From DATJPR01 sp963752915 (GTDB taxonomy: Bacteria; Bacteroidota; Ignavibacteria; UBA10030; UBA6906), in NCBI GenBank assembly GCA_963752915.1, contig CAVVZZ010000013.1, positions 801,490 to 865,489 on the forward strand: a DNA stretch of 64,000 nt. The letters are read 5' to 3'. Shown here one piece after another: positions 38,182 to 46,649 of this stretch. Within the stretch, counting starts at the first letter, position 1. Each line of letters begins with the position of its first letter. The position numbers and the translations under genes were made by a program. The notes under the pieces are model-generated. The model searched no databases. It had not been told where the DNA came from and saw only the letters and a program-made list of their open reading frames with translations.

Positions 38182-38303
38182 ATCTATGTTGGGCTGCACG
38201 TCCCGTTCGCGTTTTCGAATTGCCCGGATTCTCCGTATATTACACTAGTACCACCTTCTGTTCTTCACTTCACTCAACGTTCCCCCAAGGGTCAGGACCT
38301 TTC

Positions 38304-38954
38304 ATGCGCCTCGATAGCATTCTTCATGCCTTGTTGCCCAAAGACGAGAAATTTTTCGTATTTTTCGAAAAGGATGTTGAGAACCTTCTCAACGCGGCAA
38401 CCCTCTTCCGCGACCTGATGGCCCCGGACATGTCAAAGGACGAACGCGCGCAAAAGATCCGGCGGATCGAGGAATTGGAGCATAAGGGTGACGAAATCAC
38501 CCATTCCATCTTCTCCGAACTTGCCGGCACGTTCATAACTCCGTTCGACCGGGAGGATATCCACGAACTCGCTTCGAAGCTTGACGATATTCTCGACTAT
38601 CTCCAGGGAGCGGCAGGGAGAATCATTCTTTATAGGGTCGAACATCTTTCTGATGATCACCAGCAAATGGCATCGATGATTTACGATCAGGTTGTGGAAT
38701 TGCATACCGCGATCCCTCTGCTTCGGGACTTCCATCATGTAGAGAAGATCAGCGAATGCCTGGTGCGCATTAACAGTATTGAGAATGAAGCCGATGATCT
38801 TTTCGAACGATCGATTGCCCGTCTCTTCGATACGTGTACCGATCCAATCCTCTTGATCAAGACGAAGGAGCTTCTCGTGAGTCTGGAGACGGCGACGGAC
38901 CAGTGTGAAGACGCCGCGAACGTTATTGAGTCGATCATGGTGAAAAACGCCTAA
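38304..38954 (+). CDS. DUF47 (PhoU-like) phosphate-transport adaptor
   Basis: 216 residues, nearly all alpha-helical, starting at the ATG at 38304. The DUF47 pattern includes FFEKDVENLLNAATLF, the IRRIEELEHKGDEITHSIF helix, PFDREDIHELASKLDDILD and the C-terminal ATDQCEDAANVIESI. DUF47 proteins are PhoU-like partners usually encoded next to Pit phosphate transporters, as here (36 bases upstream). Confidence 0.92.
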   Translation: MRLDSILHALLPKDEKFFVFFEKDVENLLNAATLFRDLMAPDMSKDERAQKIRRIEELEHKGDEITHSIFSELAGTFITPFDREDIHELASKLDDILDYLQGAAGRIILYRVEHLSDDHQQMASMIYDQVVELHTAIPLLRDFHHVEKISECLVRINSIENEADDLFERSIARLFDTCTDPILLIKTKELLVSLETATDQCEDAANVIESIMVKNA

Positions 38955-38989
38955 CGGCGTCCTCTCAATCATCATCCGGATTCTTCCCG

Positions 38990-39989
38990 ATGCTATCCCT
39001 CGTTATTTCGATCATCTTTGTCGCTCTCATCTTCGATTTCCTGAACGGATTTCACGATGCGGCGAATTCCATTGCGACTATTGTCTCAACCCGAGTCCTG
39101 ACTCCGCGATCGGCGGTCATCTGGGCTGCATTCTTCAATCTGGTTGCGGCAGTCGTGTTCGGCGTGAACATCGCGAACACGATGGGGAAGGGATTGATCG
39201 AACTTGAGGTGGTGAATGAGTACGTCATCCTCGGAGGACTTCTTGGTGCGATCGCCTGGAACCTTATCACCTGGTTCTACGGGCTCCCGTCAAGCTCATC
39301 GCATGCGTTAATGGGTGGGTATGCAGGGGCGGCAATCGCGAAAGCAGGATTCAGTGCGGTGATCTATTCTGCCTGGTGGAAGACCATGTTGTTTATCGGC
39401 TTGGCGCCTCTCATCGGGATGTTCCTGGGTTACGTCCTTCAGATCATCGTCCTCTGGTTCGTGCGACGGATGTCGTATTCGCGCGTGGATCGGTCCTTTC
39501 GCAGGCTTCAGTTGCTCTCGGCGGCTCTTTACAGTCTCGGTCATGGAACAAATGATGCGCAGAAGACCATGGGTATTATTACCGGTCTCCTTGTTACAGC
39601 GGGTTTTCTTCCTTTCTTCCACGTTCCGTTTTGGGTCGTGCTCCTCTCGCACTTTGCCATCGCCATGGGAACCCTGTTCGGAGGATGGCGGATTGTCAAG
39701 ACTATGGGTTCAAAAATAACGAAACTAAAACCGTCTGATGGATTTTGCGCTGAAACGGCAGGTGGAATTACCCTTCTTCTCACCGCGTACTTTGGAATTG
39801 CCGTAAGCACAACCCATACCATTGCGGGAGCGATCATGGGTGTTGGGGCGACAAAACGGCTCTCCGCCGTCAGGTGGGGAGTTGCCGGAAGGATGATTTG
39901 GGCATGGATTTTTACGATTCCTGCATCTGCCGATTATTGCCGCGTTTGCCTACCTTGCGGTTGAAATGGTTCGTAATTTCCTCCATTGA
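38990..39989 (+). pseudogene. pit: Pit-family inorganic phosphate transporter, frameshifted near the C-terminus
   Basis: The main frame (38990-39964) encodes a PiT permease with the family signatures F-L-N-G-F-H-D-A-A-N-S-I-A and HGTNDAQKTMG, and about nine membrane helices. After IFTIPAS the frame leaves the expected last helix. Dropping one base at about 39929-39931 gives a hydrophobic ending (IIAAFAYLAVEMVRNFLH) and a stop at 39987-39989. Pit proteins import phosphate with a cation. The upstream DUF47 gene supports this role. The break may be an error in the sequence, or the shifted tail may be tolerated. Confidence 0.85.
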
Positions 39990-40016
39990 CTTGCTTTTTT
40001 CGATTGGAGTTATTAT
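39986..40016 (+). promoter_or_regulatory. Candidate promoter of the cold-shock gene
   Basis: TTGACT at 39986-39991 and TATTAT at 40011-40016 are separated by 19 bases. This would give a 5' untranslated region of about 230 bases before the cold-shock ATG, as is common for cspA-type genes. The leader contains a CCCC/GGGG hairpin near 40060-40075. The spacing is longer than optimal, so the assignment is tentative. Confidence 0.4.
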
Positions 40017-40248
40017 TATCATGGCGGTAACAGTACGCCGTTGTTGAGCTTTTGCACCCCGGTTCGGGGCGTGTTGTATGGTGTTATCCAAAAGACCGCA
40101 TCAGAACCGTTGAAGCCGCGACTCGGGCAGTGTTACGTCCAGTGCGGCTTTTCGTGTTTTAAGGCACACCTCGCGCTGTATACCGCGTGTCCGCGGCATC
40201 GACCTAAGTCGAGCGGATCTTTTGTTCACCATATGAAAGGCACGTCCA

Positions 40249-40449
40249 ATGGAAACGGGCGTCGTAAAGTGGTTCAACGCATCCAAGGGTTTCGGCTTCA
40301 TCAAGCGTGAGACCGGCGAAGATGTGTTTGTGCACTTCAAAGCCATCGTTGGCAGCGGCTACAAGAGCCTCAACGAAGGCGACAAAGTGCAGTTCGAAGT
40401 ACAGAAAGGCCCCAAAGGTCTTCAGGCTGCAAACGTGACTGTCATCTAA
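40249..40449 (+). CDS. Cold-shock protein (CspA family)
   Basis: 66 residues, a single cold-shock domain. RNP1 is KGFGFI and RNP2 is VFVHF, with the usual V-K-W-F-N start. A Shine-Dalgarno AAAGG lies eight bases upstream of the ATG. It would bind single-stranded RNA or DNA as a chaperone in the cytoplasm. The his leader starts 53 bases after its stop, so read-through transcription from this gene into the attenuator is possible. Confidence 0.95.
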   Translation: METGVVKWFNASKGFGFIKRETGEDVFVHFKAIVGSGYKSLNEGDKVQFEVQKGPKGLQAANVTVI

Positions 40450-40502
40450 GGACATCACATTTGACCCGTTGCTCCAATTCTTTGCACCCGACATTTCTCC
40501 CA

Positions 40503-40595
40503 ATGAGATTTTTCGACCATCATCACCACGTCCACCATCACCATCACCATGGCGATGATGCCTCGTTGTGTCCTGGTCGAATGAAGGCGTGCTGA
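40503..40595 (+). CDS. hisL: Histidine operon leader peptide (attenuator)
   Basis: A 30-codon frame ATG-TGA. Ten of eleven consecutive codons (positions 6-16, 40518-40550) encode histidine; the order is four His, one Val, six His. It lies between the cold-shock gene and a strong intrinsic terminator, 130 bases before hisZ. This is the arrangement of ribosome-mediated transcription attenuation: scarce charged tRNA-His stalls the ribosome in the leader and prevents the terminator. No strong Shine-Dalgarno is visible before the ATG. Confidence 0.9.
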   Translation: MRFFDHHHHVHHHHHHGDDASLCPGRMKAC

Positions 40596-40615
40596 ACGAG
40601 TTCAGCAACAAAGTG

Positions 40616-40651
40616 AAAAGCCCTTCTTGGAAAACCAGGAAGGGCTTTTTT
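40616..40651 (+). terminator. his operon attenuator terminator
   Basis: A 15-bp stem, AAAAGCCCTTCTTGG with CCAGGAAGGGCTTTT (one G-U), around an AAAA loop and ending in six T. An upstream hairpin GCTGAA/TTCAGC at 40591-40606 overlaps the leader stop. GAAGG at 40583-40587, in the last codons of the leader, can pair with CCTTC at 40622-40626 in the terminator arm, a possible but short antiterminator contact. Confidence 0.88.
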
Positions 40652-40664
40652 CTTTGTGAGACCA

Positions 40665-40698
40665 ATGGACAATAGTCGATGGACAACGGACAATTGAC
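40665..40698 (+). repeat. ATGGACAA-type short repeats before hisZ
   Basis: ATGGACAA occurs twice (40665, 40679) and a related GGACAATTGAC follows. It resembles short tandemly repeated intergenic words seen at other gene borders in this window. Confidence 0.5.
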
Positions 40699-40725
40699 GC
40701 TTGAAGGTTAATTCACGAGAACAGC

Positions 40726-41694
40726 ATGCGACGTAACAACACTATCGGCCTCCCTTCGGGATTCCGTGATATTCTTTTCGACGAAGCCCGTGCGCGACGG
40801 CAAATCGAATCCGTCTTCGCGACGGTCTTTGCGGAACATCAGTTTCGCGAGATCGTCCCGTCCGGCGTCGAATTCCTTGACGTCTACGCCCGCGGGAATC
40901 AAAGCGTCAAGGACCTGACGTTCAAGTTTCTCGATCGCGACGACAACCTGTTATCGCTCCGTGCCGACTACACGCCGGCGATTGCGCGCATTGTTGCCGC
41001 AGGAGCACTGGGCGACGAGATGCCGCACAGGCTTTGGTACGCGGGAAGCGTCTATCGCAAGGCGGATCTCCATCGCGGGAGGTTCCATGAGTTTCGGCAG
41101 ATGGGAGCCGAGTTGATCGGACCTGGTCCGAACGAGGGCGATGTCGAAATCTTGCGCACGGCCCTCTCGTGTCTCGATGCCGGGGGAATGAACGATGTCC
41201 AGCTTCACGTCAATCATGCGGGCGTCTTTCGAGGTCTTATCGGAAGTCTCGGTCTGGCAGGAGACGCCCTGAAGAGCATCAAAACGGAAATCGATCACAA
41301 AGATATGCGGCGCGTGGCGGCACGCCTCGAGCGACAGGGTGTCGACCCTCAAGTCCGAGAACAGTTGGAAGCGGTGTCGCGCTGCGTGGGCGGGAAGGAA
41401 ATCCTTGCCGCCACTGCGGGAGTCATCCGCAATGATGAAACCAAACAGGCGATTGACGCGCTCATGCGGGTTTCCGAGGGGCTCTCGCGCTGGAGTGAAC
41501 GCATCATTTTTGACCTAACGGAAATTGATGAAATGGAATACTATACCGGGATCATGTTCGCGTTCTTTTCGCCCCGCCTTTCACGGGAACTCGGCCGCGG
41601 GGGCCGGTACGACACCCTGCTGCAAGAGTTCGGGCGCTCGCTTCCCGCCGTCGGATTCTCATTTGCAGTTGACGGCCTGGCGGAGCTCCTATGA
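40726..41694 (+). CDS. hisZ: ATP phosphoribosyltransferase regulatory subunit HisZ
   Basis: 322 residues, a histidyl-tRNA-synthetase-like class II core without the C-terminal anticodon-binding domain. Motifs include GLPSGFRDILFDEA, the H-R-L-W-Y-A-G-S-V-Y-R segment, EFRQMGAELIG, and a late RGGRYDTLLQEFG. Together with the short HisG that follows, it forms the hetero-octameric first enzyme of histidine synthesis, giving feedback control by histidine. It overlaps hisG by four bases. The family distinction from HisRS rests on length and operon context. Confidence 0.92.
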   Translation: MRRNNTIGLPSGFRDILFDEARARRQIESVFATVFAEHQFREIVPSGVEFLDVYARGNQSVKDLTFKFLDRDDNLLSLRADYTPAIARIVAAGALGDEMPHRLWYAGSVYRKADLHRGRFHEFRQMGAELIGPGPNEGDVEILRTALSCLDAGGMNDVQLHVNHAGVFRGLIGSLGLAGDALKSIKTEIDHKDMRRVAARLERQGVDPQVREQLEAVSRCVGGKEILAATAGVIRNDETKQAIDALMRVSEGLSRWSERIIFDLTEIDEMEYYTGIMFAFFSPRLSRELGRGGRYDTLLQEFGRSLPAVGFSFAVDGLAELL

Positions 41695-42329
41695 ACGGGA
41701 AACTTCTGATCGCTCTCCCGAAAGGGCGGGTCTATGACGCCGCACTCGGGCTTCTTGCTCGGGCGTCGATCGTCATCGACGCGACGGCGCAGGCTTCGCG
41801 GGCGCTGATCTTTGAAGACACGGCCGAACGATTCCAGTTCGTTGCCTTAAAGCCGGTGGATATTCCCGTCTATGTCGAATCGGGAGTGATCGACGCGGGG
41901 ATCGTGGGGAGCGACATCCTGCGGGAGGCGGATAGCGATGTCAATGAGCCCCTCGATCTGCAGATCGGGAAATGCCGCCTTGCGGTAGCCGGGCCCGACG
42001 GGAAGTCGGTTTCCTATCACCAGAACATCAGGGTAGCGACCAAGTATCCCCGCACGGCCAACCGATTCTTCCAGGCGAGGAGCGCGCACGTCCACATTGT
42101 CCGGCTGGAAGGATCCGTGGAGATCGCACCGCTCCTCGGACTCGCCGACGTGATCGTCGACCTTGTAGAGACAGGCAGAACGCTGCGCGAAAACGGGATG
42201 AGTATTATCGAAGACGTGGCCGGCGTCAGTTCAAAGCTTATCGTGAACAGGACCGCCATGAAAATGAAGGCGACGGCGGTCAACGCACTGATCACGGACC
42301 TTGACAGGATCGTCTATGCGAATACTTGA
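41691..42329 (+). CDS. hisG: ATP phosphoribosyltransferase, short form
   Basis: 212 residues, the short HisG type that needs HisZ. The signature lies in D-A-G-I-V-G-S-D-I-L-R-E and the phosphate-binding loop in LADVIVDLVETGRTLRENG. It condenses ATP with PRPP, the committed step of histidine synthesis. It overlaps hisZ by four and hisD by 14 bases. Confidence 0.95.
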   Translation: MNGKLLIALPKGRVYDAALGLLARASIVIDATAQASRALIFEDTAERFQFVALKPVDIPVYVESGVIDAGIVGSDILREADSDVNEPLDLQIGKCRLAVAGPDGKSVSYHQNIRVATKYPRTANRFFQARSAHVHIVRLEGSVEIAPLLGLADVIVDLVETGRTLRENGMSIIEDVAGVSSKLIVNRTAMKMKATAVNALITDLDRIVYANT

Positions 42330-43602
42330 AGATGGAAAAAACGAGAGCGAGATAGAAGAGCTCGTTACGCGCAAGCTGGAGGAGCAAGGGAACGTAGACG
42401 CTTTGGTCAAGGATATCATCGAGGATGTCCGACGGCGCAAGAACGAAGCTCTGATCGAGTATACGCTCAAGTTTGACCGGTGTCCGATCGATGCGAGCAC
42501 GCTCCGCGTCAACGACGCCGATATCCGGGATGCGTACCGGCATGTGAGCCCTCCGTATCTCAAGGCGTTGCGGACGGCGATACGAAACATCACCGGCTTT
42601 CATCGACGCCAGCGGCCGAAATCATGGACCATCAGACGACAGGGCGCGTCGATGCATCAGCGGTACGCTCCGATTGATCGTGTCGGAATCTATGTCCCGG
42701 GGGGGAAAGGCGCATATCTTTCCACCGTGGTCATGAATGCCGTCCCCGCAGCAGTTGCCGGAGTGAAGGAAATCGTGATGGTGTCTCCCGTCGGAAGAAT
42801 GGGGGGCATGGCTGCAGAGGTGCTCGTTGCGGCGGCCGAATCCGGTGTAACGGAGATCTACCGAGTAGGGGGCGCCCAGGCGATAGCAGCCCTGGCCTAT
42901 GGGACGGAGACGATCCGGCCGGTGGACAAGATCACCGGACCCGGGAATGCCTACGTGGCATCTGCGAAAAAACAGGTCTTCGGCGTTGTCGGGATCGATA
43001 TGATTGCAGGGCCGACGGAAGTCGTGATTGTGGCCGATGATCAGGCCCCGGTATCATTTGTCGCAGCCGATATCATTGCACAAGCGGAGCACGATGAAGG
43101 GGCGACCGCGCTCTGTATCACGACATCGCGGAGACTCATGCAGGCTCTCAACGGAGAATTGGATCATCAGCTGGCCGACGCTCCCCGGAGGACCATCGCG
43201 CAGGAATCCCTGCGACGGAATGGAGCAGTCATCCTCGTCCGGTCCCTGAAAGACGCACAAGTCCTCGTCAATCGGCTCGCACCGGAACATCTCGAGGTTC
43301 TCGTCCGTTCAGCTGCGGAGTTTGCACGCGGCATCCGACACGCGGGATCGATCTTCCTTGGGAATTGGACCATGGAAGCTCTCGGAGACTATGCGGCGGG
43401 TCCGAATCACACTCTTCCGACAGCCGGAACGGCGCGTTTCAGCTCACCGCTGGGAGTCCATGATTTTGTTAAATTTTCCAATGTCATCCAATTCAGCCGA
43501 AACGCCTCGAAGCACCTAGCACCGATTGTCGAGCTGCTAGCGAACGCCGAGGGATTTGCCGGGCATGCGGCATCGGCAAGACTGAGGAGAACAACCCGAT
43601 GA
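42316..43602 (+). CDS. hisD: Histidinol dehydrogenase
   Basis: 428 residues from the ATG at 42316 (a TTG at 42301 is less likely). Typical segments are RVGIYVPGGKGAYLSTVVMN, GGAQAIAALAYGTETI, the I-T-G-P-G-N-A-Y-V stretch, DMIAGPTEVV, the zinc-ligand AQAEHDEGA, and APEHLEV. The zinc enzyme oxidises histidinol to histidine in two NAD-dependent steps. It overlaps hisC by four bases. Confidence 0.96.
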   Translation: MRILEDGKNESEIEELVTRKLEEQGNVDALVKDIIEDVRRRKNEALIEYTLKFDRCPIDASTLRVNDADIRDAYRHVSPPYLKALRTAIRNITGFHRRQRPKSWTIRRQGASMHQRYAPIDRVGIYVPGGKGAYLSTVVMNAVPAAVAGVKEIVMVSPVGRMGGMAAEVLVAAAESGVTEIYRVGGAQAIAALAYGTETIRPVDKITGPGNAYVASAKKQVFGVVGIDMIAGPTEVVIVADDQAPVSFVAADIIAQAEHDEGATALCITTSRRLMQALNGELDHQLADAPRRTIAQESLRRNGAVILVRSLKDAQVLVNRLAPEHLEVLVRSAAEFARGIRHAGSIFLGNWTMEALGDYAAGPNHTLPTAGTARFSSPLGVHDFVKFSNVIQFSRNASKHLAPIVELLANAEGFAGHAASARLRRTTR

Positions 43603-44657
43603 GCGCATTCCTCAGAACTGAAATCGAATCGCTTGCTGAATACACCCTTGCGCAGCACCCATACAGGATCAAGCTCAACCAGAATGAAAATCCTTTTGAG
43701 CTCGCCGACGAAATCAAGCAGGATATCCTCAATCGCCTTTTGGCGCAGAAATGGTCGCGATATCCCGCATTCGTGCCGCAAACGCAATTGCAGGCCCTGG
43801 CCGCCTTCATACAATGGGACCCCGAGGGGATCCTCATCGGGAACGGCTCGAACGAGCTCCTGCAGTTGATCTTCATGGCCGGTCTTGAGCGTGGACGGAC
43901 GGTGGTGATTTCCCAGCCGACGTTCACGCTCTATGGCATCCTGGCCCGCGGCCTCGCAGCGAACGTCTGCAATGTCATGATGAAGAAGGACCTGACCTTC
44001 GATGTCGGCCAGATCATCTCTGCTGCCAAGGAGAATCATGCGGCGCTTATCGTGCTCTGTTCTCCGAACAATCCCACCGGAACATTCCTTCCGCGGGCTG
44101 ATATCTGTCGGATCCTGGACGCGACAGACTCGCTGGTGATCCTTGATGAGGCCTATGTCCACTTTGCGCCGGAATCACAACTTGAATTGCTGAAAAAGTA
44201 CGATAAGTTGGTGGTTCTCCAGACATTCTCCAAGGCCATGGGGGCCGCGGGGTTACGCCTCGGATACGGGGCAATGTCGCCGGCGCTCGCGCGGAACCTC
44301 AACAAGCTCAAGCTCCCGTATAACGTCAACATCTTTTCACTGACAGCAATGGAGGTCTTTCTGGAACGCTGGTCATCGATCAAAGCGTGGATCGATGTTC
44401 TGAAGAAGGAACGTTCGCTCATGCATGCGCGCCTGCAGGAATTCAAAGAGGTCCGGGTCTATCCATCAGCGGCGAACTTCCTTCTGATGGAGACCCGCAG
44501 GAAGCCCCCGGCCGGGATCTTTGCCGAGCTTCTTCAACGGGGAATCCTCATCCGTGACGTCTCTTCCTATCCGCTCCTTGAGCATGCCCTGCGTGTCAGC
44601 GTCGGGACGCCATCGGAAAATAGTGCATTCATCGATGCCTTGAAGGAAATCTTATGA
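43599..44657 (+). CDS. hisC: Histidinol-phosphate aminotransferase
   Basis: 352 residues of PLP aminotransferase fold type I. Marks are LNQNENPFE, CSPNNPTG, ILDEAYVHF and the PLP-lysine motif FSKAMGAAGLRLGY. It converts imidazole-acetol phosphate to histidinol phosphate. ATGA overlaps join it to hisD and hisB. Confidence 0.95.
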   Translation: MSAFLRTEIESLAEYTLAQHPYRIKLNQNENPFELADEIKQDILNRLLAQKWSRYPAFVPQTQLQALAAFIQWDPEGILIGNGSNELLQLIFMAGLERGRTVVISQPTFTLYGILARGLAANVCNVMMKKDLTFDVGQIISAAKENHAALIVLCSPNNPTGTFLPRADICRILDATDSLVILDEAYVHFAPESQLELLKKYDKLVVLQTFSKAMGAAGLRLGYGAMSPALARNLNKLKLPYNVNIFSLTAMEVFLERWSSIKAWIDVLKKERSLMHARLQEFKEVRVYPSAANFLLMETRRKPPAGIFAELLQRGILIRDVSSYPLLEHALRVSVGTPSENSAFIDALKEIL

Positions 44658-45238
44658 CGAGGCAATCTGTTGTACAGAGGTCAACCAACGAAACCAGGAT
44701 TGAACTCACGCTCACGCTTGACGGGAGCGGAAAGCACGAGATCAACACGGGGGTAGGGTTCTTCGACCACATGCTCTCGCATATCGCGCGTCATGGCGGA
44801 CTGGACCTGACCCTCCGGGCAGTAGGCGACTTGCACGTCGACGAGCATCACCTCGTCGAGGATGTGGGGATCTGTTTCGGGAAAGCGCTTGGTGAAGCCC
44901 TCGGTGAAAAACGGGGGATAGAAAGGTTCGGCTATGCGTTTGTGACAATGGACGAGTCACTTGCCCGGACGGTGATCGACCTGAGCGGAAGGAGTAGCAT
45001 GGTCTTTCTTGCGACATTTGCGCGCGAGAGCATCAACGGCTTTTCCCTCGAGATGGTGAGGGAGTTTTTTCAGGCGGTGGCCAACGAAGGTCGGATGAAC
45101 ATTCATGTCGCCCTGTTGTACGGGGTGAATGCGCATCACCAGGCCGAAGCGATCTTTAAGTCGTTCGGCCGCGCATTGCGAATGGCCATCAAAGACTCGG
45201 GTAAGGAGGAAATACCCTCCACAAAAGGGATCTTATGA
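44654..45238 (+). CDS. hisB: Imidazoleglycerol-phosphate dehydratase
   Basis: 194 residues, the monofunctional dehydratase without the phosphatase domain of enteric HisB. The manganese-binding motifs are FFDHMLSHIARHGG, DEHHLVEDVGI and HHQAEAIFKSFGRALR. It converts imidazoleglycerol phosphate to imidazole-acetol phosphate. It overlaps both neighbours by four bases. Confidence 0.95.
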   Translation: MTRQSVVQRSTNETRIELTLTLDGSGKHEINTGVGFFDHMLSHIARHGGLDLTLRAVGDLHVDEHHLVEDVGICFGKALGEALGEKRGIERFGYAFVTMDESLARTVIDLSGRSSMVFLATFARESINGFSLEMVREFFQAVANEGRMNIHVALLYGVNAHHQAEAIFKSFGRALRMAIKDSGKEEIPSTKGIL

Positions 45239-45825
45239 TCACGATTGTTGACTACGGGATGGGGAATCTCCGGAATGTGGTGCGCGGACTCTCCGCCGTT
45301 GGGTACCCCTCGGAAATTTCTTCAGATCCCGACGCAATTCGCAAGGCGCAAAAGGTCATTCTCCCCGGCGTCGGCGCTTTTGGTGAGGCGATGAAACGTA
45401 TCAACGATCTCCGACTTCTTGAGGCGATCAAAGCCTGTGCAAATGATGGGATTCCGCTTCTCGGGATCTGTCTCGGGATGCAACTGCTGTTTGAGGAAAG
45501 CGAAGAAAACCCAGGCGTCTCCGGACTCGGGCTCCTGCCAGGCCGGGTAAGAAAATTCTCAGATGGGCTCAAAGTCCCGCATGTCGGGTGGAACGATGTA
45601 TCGATCGTAGCGTCTTCGCCGCTGTTTGAAGAAGGGCGCAGTGACACCTTCTATTTTGTTCATTCATTTTACGTCCCGCTGGGAAGTCTGACGGTAGGGA
45701 AGACCGACTACGGCACGAGTTTTTCCGCAGCGGTGCAAAAGGCGACGATCTTCGGTGTCCAATTTCATCCGGAGAAATCGCAGAACGCCGGACTCGCGTT
45801 GCTGAACCGTTTCGGCTCTCTGTAG
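45235..45825 (+). CDS. hisH: Imidazole glycerol phosphate synthase, glutaminase subunit
   Basis: 196 residues, class I glutamine amidotransferase. The nucleophile Cys is in LGICLGMQLLFE and the catalytic His-Glu in VQFHPEKS. It supplies ammonia to HisF. The start overlaps hisB; a 75-base gap with an intergenic repeat separates it from hisA. Confidence 0.95.
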   Translation: MITIVDYGMGNLRNVVRGLSAVGYPSEISSDPDAIRKAQKVILPGVGAFGEAMKRINDLRLLEAIKACANDGIPLLGICLGMQLLFEESEENPGVSGLGLLPGRVRKFSDGLKVPHVGWNDVSIVASSPLFEEGRSDTFYFVHSFYVPLGSLTVGKTDYGTSFSAAVQKATIFGVQFHPEKSQNAGLALLNRFGSL

Positions 45826-45849
45826 CAGTGCTGCATAGGTCGCAATCAT

Positions 45850-45886
45850 ATTTCTTCCTACTACATACGTCCTACTTCCTACTCAC
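45850..45886 (+). repeat. Dispersed intergenic repeat, copy B, inside the his operon
   Basis: TTCTTCCTACTACATACGTC-type sequence between hisH and hisA. It matches the reverse complement of 22058-22093 with about three mismatches in 36 bases. This is the only sizeable gap inside the operon. Confidence 0.7.
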
Positions 45887-45900
45887 AGACAGAACCTGAC

Positions 45901-46644
45901 ATGCGTCTGATGCCCGCAATCGATCTGAAAAACGGCAAATGTGTTCGTTTGGTTCAGGGGATGGCCGATGCCGAGACTATCTATAACGATGACCCCGTCG
46001 CCGTCGCCGAGTCATGGGCGGCGCAGGGAGCGGAATGGCTGCACGTCGTCAATTTGGATGGGGCGTTCGGGAAGGCCTCGAACAACCTCGCGATCATTCG
46101 TCGGATCGCCGCTGTGGCGAAGACAAAAATCGAATTCGGCGGGGGATTGCGAACCGAAAAGGATGTTGATGATGCGTTGGCGATGGGCATTCAGAAGGTG
46201 GTGCTGGGGACAATGGCGTTCGACGACCGCGATGGTCTTGCCCGGATTTTGAAGAAGCAGGGACCGTCTCGTGTCGTGGTTGCTCTTGATAGCAAGGCTG
46301 GGGTTGTCGCAACACAGGGATGGACCGCGTCGTCAGGGATTAATTTGGTCCAAGCTGCCCAGGAATTTGAGAAGGTCGGGGTGAGGGAGGTTCTGTATAC
46401 AGACGTGGGGAGAGACGGAATGCTCACCGGGCCGGACATGGCCGGTCTCGAAGCGCTTCTGACCGAAACATCGCTCAAGGTGATCGCGTCTGGAGGGATC
46501 GGGTCTCTCACAGATCTGAGAATCCTCGGGGCGCGCGATTGGCCACAGCTGAGCGGCGTGATTGTGGGGAAAGCTTTGTACGAGCGGAAGTTCACTTACC
46601 CCGAAGCTGTCGAAGCGATAGCGTCGCCGGCTCCGCGTCGGTGA
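45901..46644 (+). CDS. hisA: ProFAR isomerase
   Basis: 247 residues, a TIM barrel of the HisA/HisF family. The N-terminal catalytic Asp is in MPAIDLKNGKCVRL, the phosphate sites are EFGGGLR and VIASGGIGS, and the second catalytic Asp is in YTDVGRDGM. It isomerises ProFAR to PRFAR. Confidence 0.96.
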   Translation: MRLMPAIDLKNGKCVRLVQGMADAETIYNDDPVAVAESWAAQGAEWLHVVNLDGAFGKASNNLAIIRRIAAVAKTKIEFGGGLRTEKDVDDALAMGIQKVVLGTMAFDDRDGLARILKKQGPSRVVVALDSKAGVVATQGWTASSGINLVQAAQEFEKVGVREVLYTDVGRDGMLTGPDMAGLEALLTETSLKVIASGGIGSLTDLRILGARDWPQLSGVIVGKALYERKFTYPEAVEAIASPAPRR

Positions 46645-46649
46645 GAAAC

